From Hylemonella sp. (GTDB lineage Bacteria > Pseudomonadota > Gammaproteobacteria > Burkholderiales > Burkholderiaceae_C), in contig NZ_JAPZSV010000001.1 of assembly GCF_027532185.1 (NCBI RefSeq), positions 186,001 through 250,000 of the forward strand: a stretch of 64,000 nucleotides of DNA, read 5' to 3'. The position numbers were made by a program, and so were the translations under genes. Positions 63,347-64,000 of this stretch are shown here, one piece after another. Position 1 is the stretch's first letter. Every line of letters starts with the position of its first letter. The notes beneath the pieces are model-generated. The model saw only the letters and a list, made by a program, of their open reading frames with translations. It searched no databases and had not been told where the DNA came from.

Positions 63347-64000
63347 TCAGCGTCCGGGCGCCACAGCCGCCAGCGCGGCCAGGGTCTCGTCGGCGCGTGG
63401 CAGCTCCACGCTCTGCATCTGGCTGCGTGTCTGCTGCAGCAACTCGGCGGCCACACGCGTGCGGCGCGCGCTGGCATCGAAATATTTGCCTAGGGTGTTG
63501 GCCGCCTTGAGCAGGTCGGCACGCGTAGCCTCCGGCTGACGTGCCAGCAGGCCCAGGCGCGCATTGAGCAGCAGCAGCTTGTAGTTCTCCCGCACGAAGA
63601 AGGACTGCTCGGGTGTCAGCAGCACGGCTTCGGGCGTGTCGATGCGACTCACGCGCACCAGACCGCGCAACTCATCGAGCACATGCTGCAGCGTGCGCTG
63701 CCACCAGGCCTGCAGGGGGTTCTCGCTGCGCGACACCGGCGGCGCAACCGGCGCCGGTGCGACGCCGACCGCATTGGCCAGAGGCAGCTCGTCGGCCAGG
63801 CGCACCAGTTCATCGAGCCGCGCCAACAGCGTGGGCGTGTCGGCGATGGGGGTGGACTTGATACGCGCCATGTCGCGGGCCAGCGCGCGCTGCACCGGGG
63901 CTAGGCGGGCCTGCGGAGCCCGCTGCACCCGCTGCTCGGCGGTGCGCAGGGCCGCCAGCAGGGGCTCCATGCTGCCGGTCAGCTGGGCCTGCTGCTGGGC
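63347..64000 (-). CDS. hemX: HemX-like protein, C-terminal part (truncated by window edge)
   Basis: The last 217 codons of a minus-strand gene; the N-terminus lies outside the window. The frame is open through 64000 (preceding residues AQQQAQLTGS), so the ATG at 63968-63970 is internal. The segments FFVRENYKLLLLNARLGLLA and WWQRTLQHVLDELRGLVRV match the HemX family, which is usually encoded between hemD and hemY. The catalytic uroporphyrinogen methylase motifs are not part of this family. Confidence 0.85.
   Translation of the reverse strand, partial: AQQQAQLTGSMEPLLAALRTAEQRVQRAPQARLAPVQRALARDMARIKSTPIADTPTLLARLDELVRLADELPLANAVGVAPAPVAPPVSRSENPLQAWWQRTLQHVLDELRGLVRVSRIDTPEAVLLTPEQSFFVRENYKLLLLNARLGLLARQPEATRADLLKAANTLGKYFDASARRTRVAAELLQQTRSQMQSVELPRADETLAALAAVAPGR

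Overview
The window is a gene-dense, GC-rich stretch of chromosome from a betaproteobacterium, most likely order Burkholderiales, family Comamonadaceae. The evidence is gene content and order: fabHDG-acpP-fabF followed by rpoE-rseA-rseB-degQ-lepA-lepB-rnc-era-recO-pdxJ-acpS-nagZ, a sdhCDAB-sdhE-gltA operon divergent from mdh-acnB, and fimV-truA-trpFBA-accD. Two types of short G/C-rich intergenic element that I associate with that family also occur. I see no phage, transposon, integron, CRISPR array, rRNA or tRNA. Nearly everything is core metabolism or information processing.

Layout. 1-3334 (minus): a truncated CobD/CbiB-like membrane protein, a CoA-type Nudix hydrolase, and the rpsP-rimM-trmD-rplS operon. 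3502-4484 (plus): a Pat-type acetyltransferase overlapping a TM2 protein. 4536-6662 (minus): a PiT phosphate transporter with its DUF47 partner, and a DUF486 membrane protein. 6740-17569: a citric-acid-cycle island. acnB, a CitE-like lyase and mdh run left; a GntR regulator and sdhCDAB-sdhE-gltA run right. 17632-23722 (plus): a small Cys-containing protein, a LysR regulator, leuCDB and asd. 23937-30997 (plus): fimV, truA, trpFBA, accD. 31048-33758: yggT facing away from lysS and a YgjP-type peptidase. 33771-52818 (minus): nagZ back to recO/era/rnc/lepB/lepA, the sigma-E stress cluster, fatty-acid synthesis, rpmF and yceD. 52844-54442 (plus): a YceF-type Maf protein, an RsmI-like methylase and a small ORF. 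54459-57503 (minus): sppA, a Rieske protein, a HAD phosphatase and rluC. 57997-60822 (plus): rne with a 500-nt leader. 60887-64000 (minus): a GGDEF protein, hemY and a truncated hemX.

The genes form coherent blocks. They cover ribosome maturation, most of the TCA cycle under a probable local GntR regulator, the leucine branch, the entry to the Asp-family amino acids, the end of tryptophan synthesis, and lipid precursor synthesis (accD, fab genes, plsX, acpS). Envelope stress and secretion are represented by rpoE-rseAB-degQ and lepA-lepB. Many junctions are ATGA, GTGA, TTGA or TGATG overlaps, suggesting translational coupling.

I did not find an exotic new system. The most interesting signals are regulatory. 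They are: a 32-codon ORF ahead of asd whose end is packed with Thr, Lys and Ile codons; a short promoter-hairpin-terminator unit ahead of lepA; a long structured rne leader with the Shine-Dalgarno in a hairpin loop; two T-N11-A palindromes ahead of the LysR gene; and a palindrome inside the gntR promoter. A GGDEF protein with a degenerate active site but intact I-site, and a YgfX-like protein separated from sdhE, are the main protein-level oddities.
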